Shown here: positions 17,101-25,690 of the stretch, piece by piece
Position numbering within the stretch: the stretch's first letter is position 1
How the letters are laid out: every line of letters begins with the position of its first letter
Assembly: GCA_024277895.1 (NCBI GenBank)
Contig: JAJRUH010000122.1
Span: 1 to 43,632, forward strand
Origin: Bacteroidota bacterium
GTDB lineage: Bacteria; Bacteroidota; Bacteroidia; Bacteroidales; JAADGE01
Length of the DNA stretch: 43,632 nt
Direction of reading: 5' to 3'
Notes under the pieces: generated by a model
What the model was told of the DNA's origin: nothing
The model's input: the letters and a program-made list of their open reading frames with translations, nothing else
Databases searched by the model: none
Made by a program: the position numbers and the translations under genes

Positions 17101-19747
17101 GAGTAACCGTAATAATTTCTACTTTGTGTTTTTTGTCGGTAAGCAGCATACCTCTTATTTTATCGCCTTTAGGCAGCTTAATGCCTGTGTATGAGGTGTA
17201 TGGCGAATACGGTAAAGAGTATTGATCAACGCTGAAGTTTCCGCCTTTTTCAAATGCTTTGGTAAAGAAAACGGCTTTCATCATTCCGGGAGCTTTGTCT
17301 TCGGTATAAAATTCGGCATTTAACAAAACGTTACCGCTTTCGTCTGTTTTTTCGTTTAAAATTTCATCGGATTCGGTGTAATATTTTTTTGTAGGGTCGT
17401 CGAATGAAAAATCGGAATATTTAGGAAAAGCGGTTGTTACGGGATAAAGCGATGCATCTACTTTAACTTTTAAATTTTTTCCGACGGCACCGTGCAGCCA
17501 TTTTACGTTTATTGCAGCTTTATTGTTTTCGCCTTCTTGCAGCATTTTTTTATTGAAATTGAAAGCGATTTTAAGTCGGTTTGGTTTTATGGTTTCAACT
17601 TTAATTGTTTTGTTAAAACTTACCGAACCTATTGAGACATTCAAATTATAATTTCCGGTAACGGCATTTTCGTTTGTTTTTGCAATAAAGGGATAAAAAT
17701 TTGTGCTGTTTTTTGTGAAAACTTCTTTTTTTATGAGTTTTCCTTGCGGGTTTTTGAGTTTGAAAACAATAGGATGACCGGCAGGGATGCTTTTCCTGTC
17801 GTCTTTTAATATAAATGTTGCAAATATTGTGTCTCCGGGACGCCAAACTCCTCGTTCTCCGTATATAAAACCTTTAATTCCTTTTTTAACTTTTTCTCCG
17901 GAAACGTCAAACCGGCTTAATGATAATGAATTTCCGTCGTTTAATTTGAGGTAGGCGCGTTGAGTTCCGAGTTTTGCAATTACAAAATACGGATTTTTAA
18001 TATTTTCCAAAGTTAATTTACCGTCATTATCGGTTTCTCCGTCTGCAAGCAGTTGTTGTTGAAAATCGTAAATTTCGACAGCAACGCCGGATTTGGGCTT
18101 TGTTGTTAATAAATCTGTCGTAAATACTTTAATTTCATTGTTTTCGGATTGTTTGGCAATTAAACCTAAATCGGATGCGATGATGTTTTTTGCAACTTTT
18201 CTGTTAATTCCGTAGTATGCTTTTTTGCAGGGATTATCTCTGTCTTCCCAATAATCGTAATAATAGTAGTCGTCATATTGGTATTCACTTTCGTAATTGT
18301 CCCAATTTGTTGTTTCTTGTTCTTCTCCCCAATCGTTGTCTTCGTCTTCGTCTTCGGACGAATTTGCGGTATTGTCTTCTTCATCACATTGATAAAGAGA
18401 ATATTTTTTCTTGAAATTTAGTTCTATTCTGTAAATTGCTCCGGGTTCAGTATTTATAATTTTATTCAAGTCGAGAGAAAAACGGTTCCAAGTTCCGAAA
18501 TCGGTAACGGTGAATTGTGTAAGGTCAACTTTTTTTCTGATAATCGGTTTTCCTACTTGTCTTAAATTATATTTTCCGTCAAATTCATTATCTTGAAGAA
18601 ATTGCAGGATATTATTTTCGTAAATTTTGATGACGGTTACGTCAACGGCTTTAAGATTAACGGCTTCAAACGGTAATATCAAACCTTTTTTGCCGGAAGG
18701 CAGAATTGTTCCTTTCCCGACCATTCTGACAGCCGGTTTAATTGCTTCAAAAGCTAATTCAAAATTTTGATCTCCTATAAGTTTATAACCGAGAATGTTT
18801 TTAATTCCTTCATATACAGATATTTTGCGGGTTCTGTTAATTCGTTCGTCGGCATAAACTTTTATAATATTATCGCTTATTACAAAGCGTAAGCCGGATA
18901 CTCCTTCAATTGAAATTAATCCGTTTAAATTTTGAGTTTCATCCAAAGGGTCGGTAAATTGAAGTTGTAAAAATTGTTCGGGATATTGGACAACTTTTGA
19001 AGACATAAGTTTGAAATCTCCTATTGCGGGTATTTCAATTTCTTTTTCTTCTTTTTTGTCGGCACCGATTGCTTTTCCGTTCCATTGTAATTTTATCTTG
19101 TTTGCTTTGTCAAATCTTTCTATGCTGTCTATCACAAATTTATGTTGTTTTTTGTCTATGTCGGAAGTCCATTTTACCTGAAGTTTTTTTCCGTTTTCGA
19201 TAACTGTAAGAATGTTTTTTACGTCTTCGGTGTCTGCTGCATCGGCAGTATTTACTTGTCCCGTAATTTGTTGATATTTAAGAGTTTTTTTGTCCGTTGT
19301 TTTTTGTTCTTCGATTGTGTAGTCGAATGCTTGTTTTATTGTTTTGAATTTAAAACTGAAAGTTTGCAATTCGCTGTTAACTTTTATAAGTTTTCCGAGA
19401 TTAAATTCAACAAAATACTCTTTTCCGGATTTTAAACTTTCTTCAGGAGTAAATTCTATCGTGTTATTTATCAGGATGTATTTCCCGTTTACGGAGGGTT
19501 TTATGTCGAAAAGGTTGTCGGGCAGGTTTTCTTTGTCTGTTATTTTATCGGTAACGTAGCTTGTAAGTTTTATTTGAACCGGGTCGTTTTTTGAGATTAC
19601 TCCGGAGTTGTATGCCGTAATGTATTTTGCAAATTCGGGATTATTTGCGTTTACGGTTCTTTTTTTGAAGTTTAAAGTAATTAATACGATTGCCGTAATT
19701 ATTATTGCCAAACCTGCGATGTAGAGGAAAATTTTTTTGTTTTTCAT
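14192..19747 (-). CDS. Bacterial alpha-2-macroglobulin with thioester motif
   Basis: This 1851-residue protein belongs to the bacterial alpha-2-macroglobulins, large envelope proteins thought to trap proteases. An N-terminal hydrophobic helix (about 6-26) anchors it; there is no lipobox cysteine, unlike the E. coli YfhM-type lipoprotein. A string of macroglobulin beta-domains follows, with the MG2-type region RGVWRPGDTIFATFILKD near residue 630. The thioester sequence YPYGCVEQTT puts Cys1407 and Gln1410 in the CxEQ pattern, so covalent trapping is plausible. A helical thioester domain and C-terminal beta domains complete it. An acidic, Tyr-rich segment bounded by Cys454 and Cys507 is unusual. 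Many plus-strand ORFs here are shadows. The M1 aminopeptidase lies 127 bases upstream; no pbpC neighbour is seen. Confidence 0.92.
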   Translation of the reverse strand: MKNKKIFLYIAGLAIIITAIVLITLNFKKRTVNANNPEFAKYITAYNSGVISKNDPVQIKLTSYVTDKITDKENLPDNLFDIKPSVNGKYILINNTIEFTPEESLKSGKEYFVEFNLGKLIKVNSELQTFSFKFKTIKQAFDYTIEEQKTTDKKTLKYQQITGQVNTADAADTEDVKNILTVIENGKKLQVKWTSDIDKKQHKFVIDSIERFDKANKIKLQWNGKAIGADKKEEKEIEIPAIGDFKLMSSKVVQYPEQFLQLQFTDPLDETQNLNGLISIEGVSGLRFVISDNIIKVYADERINRTRKISVYEGIKNILGYKLIGDQNFELAFEAIKPAVRMVGKGTILPSGKKGLILPFEAVNLKAVDVTVIKIYENNILQFLQDNEFDGKYNLRQVGKPIIRKKVDLTQFTVTDFGTWNRFSLDLNKIINTEPGAIYRIELNFKKKYSLYQCDEEDNTANSSEDEDEDNDWGEEQETTNWDNYESEYQYDDYYYYDYWEDRDNPCKKAYYGINRKVAKNIIASDLGLIAKQSENNEIKVFTTDLLTTKPKSGVAVEIYDFQQQLLADGETDNDGKLTLENIKNPYFVIAKLGTQRAYLKLNDGNSLSLSRFDVSGEKVKKGIKGFIYGERGVWRPGDTIFATFILKDDRKSIPAGHPIVFKLKNPQGKLIKKEVFTKNSTNFYPFIAKTNENAVTGNYNLNVSIGSVSFNKTIKVETIKPNRLKIAFNFNKKMLQEGENNKAAINVKWLHGAVGKNLKVKVDASLYPVTTAFPKYSDFSFDDPTKKYYTESDEILNEKTDESGNVLLNAEFYTEDKAPGMMKAVFFTKAFEKGGNFSVDQYSLPYSPYTSYTGIKLPKGDKIRGMLLTDKKHKVEIITVTPEGRLLKENHKIKMKFYKLSWRWWFDASSNSVSSYNFRNSATLLKSGNVTTSAGKANWEIEVKYPEWGRYLVIAEDTQTGHSTGKIVYIDWPGWAGRAQKGDSEGASMLTFISDKDKYNTGETAKITIPSGKDGRALISIENGTKVLETYWVPTTEGETKFEFKLTKKMTPGIYVNVTLLQPHAQTANDLPIRMYGTIPIMVEDPETHLEPQIKMPDEIESGKSFKITVSEKNRKAMTYTLAVVDEGLLDITRFKTPNPWDKFFAKEALGVKTWDMYNEVIGAYAGEIERLMAIGGGADESVQKNTKANRFKPVVKYLGPFTLGKGDKKTHTLKIDNYIGSVRTMVIAGNNEAYGSAEKAVPVIKPLMVIGTLPRILSPGETVKLPASIFAMKNNIKNVTLKVKTNDLFTVNGSSSKTIKFNKQGEENTDFELIVNKKIGKGTVILTASSGNFKSEYKIEIDVRNPNNSTTDIIEKVLTAGETWNTEYTPVGINGTNTGTVEISSIPPVNLEKRLKYLIKYPYGCVEQTTSSVFPQLYISNLTELNKKQKNKIEINIKEGIKRLSNFQLSNGGFAYWQNGRNVSTWGTNYAGHFLIEAKKKGYAVPSNIIQNWKKYQKNKAENWTNDGPSSQLEQAYRLYTLALAGYPVKSAMNRMKNIKNLSLAAKWRLAAAYWLSGKKTTARNMIAGLGTDIKNYIELSYTFGTATRDKAMILETLILTGNKPLAFKLLKEISEELSTNKYMSTQTTAYSLIAVSMYASVNKSKTMKYQYSLNSGKAQNISSEKAVSQINMNIKGTKSGKLNIKNTGSEMIYVRIILSGIPEIGSSLNKEKDLRMKVTYTLPDGTPVSPLKIEQGTDFVANVTVTHPGILKDYRNMALSQIFPSGWEIINTRLYNSAYFSSNNAENVDFRDDRVYTYFDLNRGKSKTFRVLLNASYKGKFWMPPVSCSAMYDESIYSQKGGKYVTVE

Positions 19748-19874
19748 AGTGCTTCAGTATAAAGTTTAGAATTTATTTTTTAAAAATCAGAAAATGAGTT
19801 TCTAAATATAAGGAATTATTTTTATTTAATAAATGATATTTGACGGAATGTTTTTATTGATTATTGAATATTGA

Positions 19875-21938
19875 TTATTGTAAATCTTTTAATTTTCTTT
19901 CTGCTGAATTTCGAACTGCCGAATTTTTATCGTTTTTGTTTATTTTTTTTAATAAATCAATAAATTTATTTGTAAGGACATTGTCTTTTTCAATATCCGG
20001 ACAGAAACCGGCAATTGCTTTGTAGCGAAATTTCCAAAAAGGGTGTTGTGCAAGTTTGTAATAAATCTCGTTTTGCCGGTGTGATTTATTGTGTTTCAAC
20101 ATATTGAATGCTTCAATTTTATCTTCATACAAAGGTGCTTTTTCCAGAATGTCAAAATATTCGGCAATGGTATAGTTTTCTTCTTTTTTGCAAAGAATTG
20201 CATTATCGGGGTCAAAATTCATAAAAAGAGGTTTGTTTTCCGATTTAAAATTAAAGATTTGAGTTTGTTTTGTAATCGTAATTTTTTTGTTTATAACCGT
20301 ATCGGGATAATAAATATCGACGGAAGTTTTGATTTTATATAAAGGTGCTTTGTCAAAATTTTGAGTTTGTTCAATTTTTACGCTTGCCGTTTTTGTATTT
20401 TCGGAATAATCGTAGGTAATTTTTAGCTCGGGGATGCCTTTGTTTAAAAACCATTCGTTGAAAAACCAATTTAAATCTTCGCCTGTTACTTCTTCAAATG
20501 CCAAACGTAAATCGTGAATTTCAACACTTTTGTATTCGTTTTTTTTCAGATACAGATTAAGTGCTTTCCGGAAAGCATCGTCGCCTACGGTGTAACGAAG
20601 CATATGCAAAATCATTCCGCCTTTTTGGTATGAATGGGCATCGAACATATCGTCGCGATGTTTGTAATAGAAACGAATTAAATCTTTATTTTTAAAAAAC
20701 AGTTCAAATTTGTAGTTCAAAAAATCGTCTTCGAGGTGGTCGTCAGCTTCAAATCTTCCGTATTCGTGTTCTATCCAAAGATATTCGAAATATGTTGCAA
20801 AAGATTCGTTGAGCGGAAGGTTTGCCCAAGATTCGCAGGTTACGAGGTCGCCGAACCAGTGGTGTGAAAGTTCGTGTGCAACAACGGCTTCATTTTCAAT
20901 ACGTTGATGTTCGTTTTTGAAATTGAGGACATAAGTTCCGAAAACAACGGCTCCTGTATTTTCCATAGCTCCGGAAACAAACCTTTTTACCACAATTTGC
21001 GAATATTTGTCCCAAGGGAAATCATAATTAAGATAACGAGAGTAAAATTCAATCATTTTAGTCGTTTTTCCGAAAATTTTTTCGGCATTGTTTATTTGAT
21101 TTTTTTGCGCGTAAACGGTAAGCGGAATATCTCGCCAATGGTCTTTTATTTCGGAAAATTTTCCGACTGCAATCATTGCAAGATAAGGTGCGTGGGGTTT
21201 TGTTTGTTTCCAGTAGTCTGTATGAGTTCCGTCGGCATTTGGTATTGAACTGATTAATTTTCCGTTGGAAAGCGTAACGAATTTGTTTTTTACGGTAATA
21301 TAAAAATCTTGTGTCATTTTTTGATTCGGAGAGTCGATTGTAGGAAACCAACAAGAATTTGACTGTGTTTCCCCTTGTGTCCAAATTTGCGGATTATCGG
21401 TGTCGGCATCAATAAAATATAATCCTTTATTGTTTTGAATAGCAAGGGAACCGCCTGATTTTACTTTTTCGGGATTGGCAGTATAGTTAATTGATATAAC
21501 AAAAGTATCGTTTCGAGTATAAGTTTTATTTAATTTTATTCTTAATTTATTATTGTTATAGGTATATTTCAGAGGAGTTAAGTTATGTTCTGTTTTTAAA
21601 TTTACATTTTCTAAGTTAAATTCCCGGGCATCTAAAGTGAGAGAATCAGTAGGATAAAAATGCGGGTTTAAAGTAATGTTTACCAGTCCGATTGCTTTTT
21701 TTTCAGAATAATTAAAACTGATATGCAGCTCGGTATTAATCAAATCATTTATTTTTGTGTTACTGCTTTTATAATTTTGTATTAATGCCTCTTCTTTAAG
21801 AATTATTTTTTGATTCGGAACAGAAGGATTATTTATTGAGTGATTATAATTTTCCGAATTTTCAAGTGATATTTTATTGGTGTTGCAGGATATGAAAAAC
21901 AGAATAAGAAAAAGAGGAAATAAATTTTTAAACTTCAT
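19875..21938 (-). CDS. M1-family aminopeptidase lipoprotein
   Basis: This 687-residue zinc metalloprotease of the aminopeptidase N/leukotriene A4 hydrolase type removes N-terminal residues from peptides. The signal peptide ends FLILFFISC, so Cys19 would be lipidated and the enzyme sits on the envelope. The N-terminal beta domain (about 65-260) is followed by the GAMENTGAV exopeptidase motif at residue 323. The zinc site is HELSH at 355-359 with Glu378 in LPLNESFATYFEY. A catalytic tyrosine is expected near YQKGGMILHML. The C-terminus (about 600-687) is helical. It lies upstream of the alpha-2-macroglobulin on the same strand and may share its transcript. Complete and of normal length. Confidence 0.93.
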   Translation of the reverse strand: MKFKNLFPLFLILFFISCNTNKISLENSENYNHSINNPSVPNQKIILKEEALIQNYKSSNTKINDLINTELHISFNYSEKKAIGLVNITLNPHFYPTDSLTLDAREFNLENVNLKTEHNLTPLKYTYNNNKLRIKLNKTYTRNDTFVISINYTANPEKVKSGGSLAIQNNKGLYFIDADTDNPQIWTQGETQSNSCWFPTIDSPNQKMTQDFYITVKNKFVTLSNGKLISSIPNADGTHTDYWKQTKPHAPYLAMIAVGKFSEIKDHWRDIPLTVYAQKNQINNAEKIFGKTTKMIEFYSRYLNYDFPWDKYSQIVVKRFVSGAMENTGAVVFGTYVLNFKNEHQRIENEAVVAHELSHHWFGDLVTCESWANLPLNESFATYFEYLWIEHEYGRFEADDHLEDDFLNYKFELFFKNKDLIRFYYKHRDDMFDAHSYQKGGMILHMLRYTVGDDAFRKALNLYLKKNEYKSVEIHDLRLAFEEVTGEDLNWFFNEWFLNKGIPELKITYDYSENTKTASVKIEQTQNFDKAPLYKIKTSVDIYYPDTVINKKITITKQTQIFNFKSENKPLFMNFDPDNAILCKKEENYTIAEYFDILEKAPLYEDKIEAFNMLKHNKSHRQNEIYYKLAQHPFWKFRYKAIAGFCPDIEKDNVLTNKFIDLLKKINKNDKNSAVRNSAERKLKDLQ

Positions 21939-22137
21939 TGCAGTGCATTTTATAAAATAATTTAAACAACAAATGTAATATTTTGGTTTCGTATTAAAAA
22001 AAATGTTTAATTTATAAGCTCAATTTATTTATGTTATTGCAGCTTGTCGGTTATTCCGGCAAATTATTTGCTTTATATAATGATGTATTTTATAAGCATA
22101 CTTTTTATTAAAAGAATACTAACTTAAAATTATTAAA

Positions 22138-23151
22138 ATGCTCAGATTTATATTTTCCGTAATATTTATATTCAGTATATTTATCGGACATTCTCAAACG
22201 AATAAATATTTCGATGATATTAAAAAAACGTTTGATGATAAAACGCAAAATGAATTGATTAAAATTTCAAAAGAACTTACTAAAGCACAAAAAGATTTTG
22301 AAACCGGTAAGAAATTTTCTGCCGACAATATTTCGAAAGCTATATCAAGTTCAAAAAAAGCATCTGCCGTATTTGCCGAAAATTACAGGAAATTATTTAT
22401 GATTTATGAGAATAAATTAACCGCTTTAATTAAAGATACTGACGGGAAACAAAAGATTTATTTTGAGAAAAAAATGCAAGATGCCAAAAACGGTTTAAGT
22501 TCGGCAATATATAATCGTTTAGTTGCAAAAAAAGAAAAAGACGATAAAAAAGCATATGCACTTTTGCATCGGTCGCATCAAGACGAAATTTCAGCAATTG
22601 ATGATTTAAGTGAAATTTTTGCATTGATTAACGGTTGGGAAACTTCGAATTATGTTGTAGAGAAAGAAAATTACAATACGGAAGAAACATATAAAAATAA
22701 CAATACAGCAGGTTTTAAAGCAAGGAATTTTGTTGTTAATGATCCGAATTTAGAAAACAATTATAAATTTAATCACAAACAGTTCATCGGAAATGAAAAG
22801 AATAATATTTCCAATTTTGCAAATTCAAATTCTTCAACAAATTATAATACAAACAAAAACAATAATTATTATTCTTCGACTGATTCCGGCAGCGGAAAAG
22901 TTCATGAATTTAAGATACAAATAGGAACGTCAATATTACCTGCAAGTCAGGCTCAAATAAAACGATTAAACAAAACTGATTTACCTGTAAATACCTATAA
23001 GTCAAGTGTTTACTACAAATATACTGTCGGAAATTTTTCCGATTTTCAGGAAGCTAAAAATTTTAAAAATGCTTATGGTTTAACAAATGTTTATATTGTA
23101 GAATACAGAAAAGGTAAAGAAGTAAAATTTTATATGAAAGATTATCAATAG
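22138..23151 (+). CDS. Secreted protein with Asn-rich linker and C-terminal SPOR-like domain
   Basis: This 337-residue protein has a signal peptide (IFIFSIFIGHSQ). Residues about 22-170 are a helical, lysine-rich region, perhaps coiled coil. Residues about 190-250 are a low-complexity Asn/Ser/Tyr linker. The C-terminal about 80 residues contain HEFKIQIGTS, YKYTVGNFSDFQEAKNFK and NVYIVEYRKGKEV, a pattern like the SPOR domains that bind denuded peptidoglycan at division sites. A periplasmic cell-wall role is therefore inferred. The gene is convergent with dnaJ; the gap between them holds the nested mobile elements. Confidence 0.75.
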   Translation: MLRFIFSVIFIFSIFIGHSQTNKYFDDIKKTFDDKTQNELIKISKELTKAQKDFETGKKFSADNISKAISSSKKASAVFAENYRKLFMIYENKLTALIKDTDGKQKIYFEKKMQDAKNGLSSAIYNRLVAKKEKDDKKAYALLHRSHQDEISAIDDLSEIFALINGWETSNYVVEKENYNTEETYKNNNTAGFKARNFVVNDPNLENNYKFNHKQFIGNEKNNISNFANSNSSTNYNTNKNNNYYSSTDSGSGKVHEFKIQIGTSILPASQAQIKRLNKTDLPVNTYKSSVYYKYTVGNFSDFQEAKNFKNAYGLTNVYIVEYRKGKEVKFYMKDYQ

Positions 23152-23179
23152 CGTTTTCTTGTAATTAATATTAAAAAAG

Positions 23180-23565
23180 CTGTCTAAAAAGTATATTATA
23201 GCGTCATTTTGAACCCTGAAAGGCTATGCAGCAAATTTATTTCAGAATCTTATTATGTTGATTTTAAATAGGGCTTGCTGAAAAACGCTAATATATTTGT
23301 GTTTCAGTTACTTACTTATAAGGATATTTACATATACAAGTGCAAGGTTTTTAATTCATTTCACCCTATTTCCTTGCACTTGTGTAAAATATTTTAGCTG
23401 CCCACAGGCACATCATCTTTCAAATTTCTTTTATTTCGCAGTATTTATATACGACTTCAAACGAGAAACTTGAAATCTAATGCACCTGTGAGTTTTTCAG
23501 CAAGCCCTAATTGTTTATATAGATACTGAAACGAGTTCAGTATGACAAACAGACTTTTTAGACAG
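23180..23565. mobile_element. Older MITE-like element with TGTCTAAAAAGT ends, interrupted
   Basis: CTGTCTAAAAAGT (23180-23192) and ACTTTTTAGACAG (23553-23565) are perfect 13-base inverted repeats. Between them, outside the inner element, are GCGTCATTTTGAACCCTGAA, CAAATTTATTTCAGAATCTT and a hairpin ATACTGAA-ACGAG-TTCAGTAT. Similar text is, as I recall, a common intergenic repeat in Bacteroidota. Without the 237-base insertion the element would be roughly 150 bases. It encodes no protein and sits between the convergent SPOR-like gene and dnaJ. Confidence 0.65.
23271..23507 (-). mobile_element. Intact GGGCTTGC inverted-repeat element nested in another element
   Basis: This 237-base copy has perfect 16-base ends (GGGCTTGCTGAAAAAC and its complement), flanked by TA on each side. 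Its reverse complement matches the 1189-1465 copy nearly throughout, including the ACAGGTGCATTAGATTTCAA and GTGCCTGTGGGCAGCTAAAA blocks, and has only one right-end unit. It carries no transposase, so movement would need an enzyme supplied from elsewhere. It interrupts the element at 23180-23565. Confidence 0.82.
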
Positions 23566-23579
23566 TCTCTTTTATTTTA

Positions 23580-24722
23580 TTAAAACATATCTTTTACCTT
23601 GTCGAAGAAACTTTTTTCGTCGGCTTCCGGTTTTGGTGTAAAATTAGGAGAGGCAGATAATTTTTCGAGTATTCTTTTTTCATCTTTGTCAAGATTTTTA
23701 GGAACCCATACGTTAACTTTGACTAAAATATCTCCTTTTCCGTAACTGCCGTATGAAGGCAAGCCTTTTCCTCTTAATCTCAATATTTTACCGGATTGAA
23801 TACCGGGTTGAATTTTAATTTTGACATTGCTTTCAATTGTAGGTACTTCTACTGATGTTCCGAGTGCGGCTTCCGGAAAGCTGATAAATAAATTATAAAG
23901 TAAATCATTTTCATCACGGATTAATTCAGGATGTTCTTCTTCTTCAAAAATAACAATTAAATCGCCGTTAACACCGCCTCTGCGTGCAGCATTTCCTTTT
24001 CCTGCAATTTTCATTTGCATACCTTCCGCTACTCCTGAAGGAACATTTACTTTAACAATTTCTTCACCCTGAATTACTCCTTCTCCGTGACAATAAGAAC
24101 ATTTCTTTTTAATTACGGTTCCCTGTCCGTGGCAAGAGGGGCAAGTTGAACTTGTTTGCATCTGTCCGAGGAATGTATTTTGAACACGAATAACTTGCCC
24201 GCTTCCATGACAAGTTTGGCAAGTGTCAACTTCTGAATTTTCGGCACCCGTTCCTCCGCAATGAGAACAAGCAAGATATTTTTTAACTTTAATTTTTTTT
24301 GTTGTTCCGTTAAGGATATCTTTAAGTGATAATTTTACTTTTATACGTAAATTTGTACCTTTATTTACTCGCTGTCTTCTTCCGGCAGATGAGCTTCCTC
24401 CGAAACCTCCGAAACCGAAACCTCCGAAAATATCTCCGAAATGTGAGAAAATATCGTCCATAGACATTCCTCCTCCGTCTCCGAAACCGCTTGCTCCGTC
24501 GAATGCAGAATGACCGAAGCGATCATATTTTGCACGTTTATCATCATTACTTAATACTTCATATGCTTCGGCTGCTTCTTTAAATTTTTCTTCGGCTTCT
24601 TTATCTCCCGGATTTTTGTCCGGATGGTATTTAACGGCTATTTTTCGATAAGCTTTTTTAATTTCCGCTTTGTCAGAATTCTTCGAAACACCCAATATTT
24701 CGTAATAATCTCGTTTGCTCAT
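23580..24722 (-). CDS. dnaJ: Chaperone protein DnaJ
   Basis: This 380-residue type I J-protein stimulates the ATPase of DnaK and delivers unfolded substrates. Seen in order: the J domain with HPD at residues 33-35; the Gly/Phe-rich region (about 75-110, [19 protein letters not shown] and repeats); four zinc-binding CxxCxGxG motifs ([32 protein letters not shown]) at about 145-220; and the two C-terminal substrate-binding domains. It follows grpE with a 59-base gap, forming a grpE-dnaJ pair; dnaK is not in the window. No HrcA (CIRCE) operator was found upstream of grpE. Confidence 0.97.
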   Translation of the reverse strand: MSKRDYYEILGVSKNSDKAEIKKAYRKIAVKYHPDKNPGDKEAEEKFKEAAEAYEVLSNDDKRAKYDRFGHSAFDGASGFGDGGGMSMDDIFSHFGDIFGGFGFGGFGGSSSAGRRQRVNKGTNLRIKVKLSLKDILNGTTKKIKVKKYLACSHCGGTGAENSEVDTCQTCHGSGQVIRVQNTFLGQMQTSSTCPSCHGQGTVIKKKCSYCHGEGVIQGEEIVKVNVPSGVAEGMQMKIAGKGNAARRGGVNGDLIVIFEEEEHPELIRDENDLLYNLFISFPEAALGTSVEVPTIESNVKIKIQPGIQSGKILRLRGKGLPSYGSYGKGDILVKVNVWVPKNLDKDEKRILEKLSASPNFTPKPEADEKSFFDKVKDMF

Positions 24723-24781
24723 AATATCCTGTTTGTCGGCAAAATTAATTAATAATTTAACCGAATTAAATTTTTATTTAT

Positions 24782-25399
24782 TTATTCTCCGACAACAACT
24801 TTTGCATATCGTAATACCTTATCTTTCATTTTATAACCTTTTTCAATAATATCAATAACTTTCCCTTTTAAATCTTCTTCCGGAGCAGGTATCTTTGTAA
24901 GAGCTTCATGTAAGTCCGTATCAAAGGGTTCGCCCACGGCTTTAATTTCTTTAATACCCCTTTCTGTTAAAAAATCAAAAATATGTTTATAAATTAAGTT
25001 AATGCCCTCTTTAATTGCTTCAATATCCTTGGCATCATCAACAGATTTTTTTGCTCTGTCAATATTATCCATAATCGGCAGAAAATTTATAAGTGTTTCT
25101 TCGCCGGCTGTTTGAATTAATTCCATTCGCTCTTTTAAAGTGCGCTTTCTGTAATTATCATATTCGGCAACTAATCTTAAATATTTATCATCTAATTCGT
25201 TGTATTTATTTTTAGCTTCTTTTAATTTTTCATCGCAAGTATGTTTTGTTTTAGAAACATTTTTTTTTGATTTTGTTTTTTTTGCAGTTTTGGAAGAAGT
25301 TGATTTTTTATCTGATGTTTCTTGTTTTTTAAGCTCTTCCTGTGTTTGTTTTATTTCTTCGTTTTTATTTTTTTCTTTGTGAGAATCTTTATTTGTCAT
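24782..25399 (-). CDS. grpE: Nucleotide exchange factor GrpE
   Basis: This 205-residue cochaperone releases ADP from DnaK. The first about 55 residues are an unstructured Lys/Glu/Thr/Ser-rich extension, followed by the long coiled coil (about 60-110, with EYDNYRKRTLKER). The C-terminal beta domain includes MDNIDRAKKS, GEPFDTDLHEAL and EKGYKMKDKVLRYAKVVV, the family's signature stretch. It is the first gene of the grpE-dnaJ pair. The 291 bases upstream (25400-25690) are AT-rich, with no gene or clear operator seen. Confidence 0.96.
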   Translation of the reverse strand: MTNKDSHKEKNKNEEIKQTQEELKKQETSDKKSTSSKTAKKTKSKKNVSKTKHTCDEKLKEAKNKYNELDDKYLRLVAEYDNYRKRTLKERMELIQTAGEETLINFLPIMDNIDRAKKSVDDAKDIEAIKEGINLIYKHIFDFLTERGIKEIKAVGEPFDTDLHEALTKIPAPEEDLKGKVIDIIEKGYKMKDKVLRYAKVVVGE

Positions 25400-25690
25400 A
25401 TCTTTTATTTTTTCAGTTTTACAGAATTAACCTACGTGCAGAATATCAAATTATTTGCCGGTATTATTCGGCAGTCAAAATGTCATTAAATATTAATTAA
25501 ATTCTGATGTTACGTCAGGTGTTTATGTCAATAACGGTATAATTTTTGTCAAATTAATGTTATAACTTAAAACAAAAAAAACGCATCTTATCAAAAATAA
25601 TCAATAAATTTTAATATTTTTCGTTATTTTGAATGATATTCTTATTTTTGAAAAACAAAAAAAGAAATTTAATCTATTAAACCGGTTAAC

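Noticed and set aside
25400-25690. Gap before grpE examined for a CIRCE operator or riboswitch
   Set aside because: No TTAGCACTC-N9-GAGTGCTAA-like inverted repeat or known riboswitch core was found.
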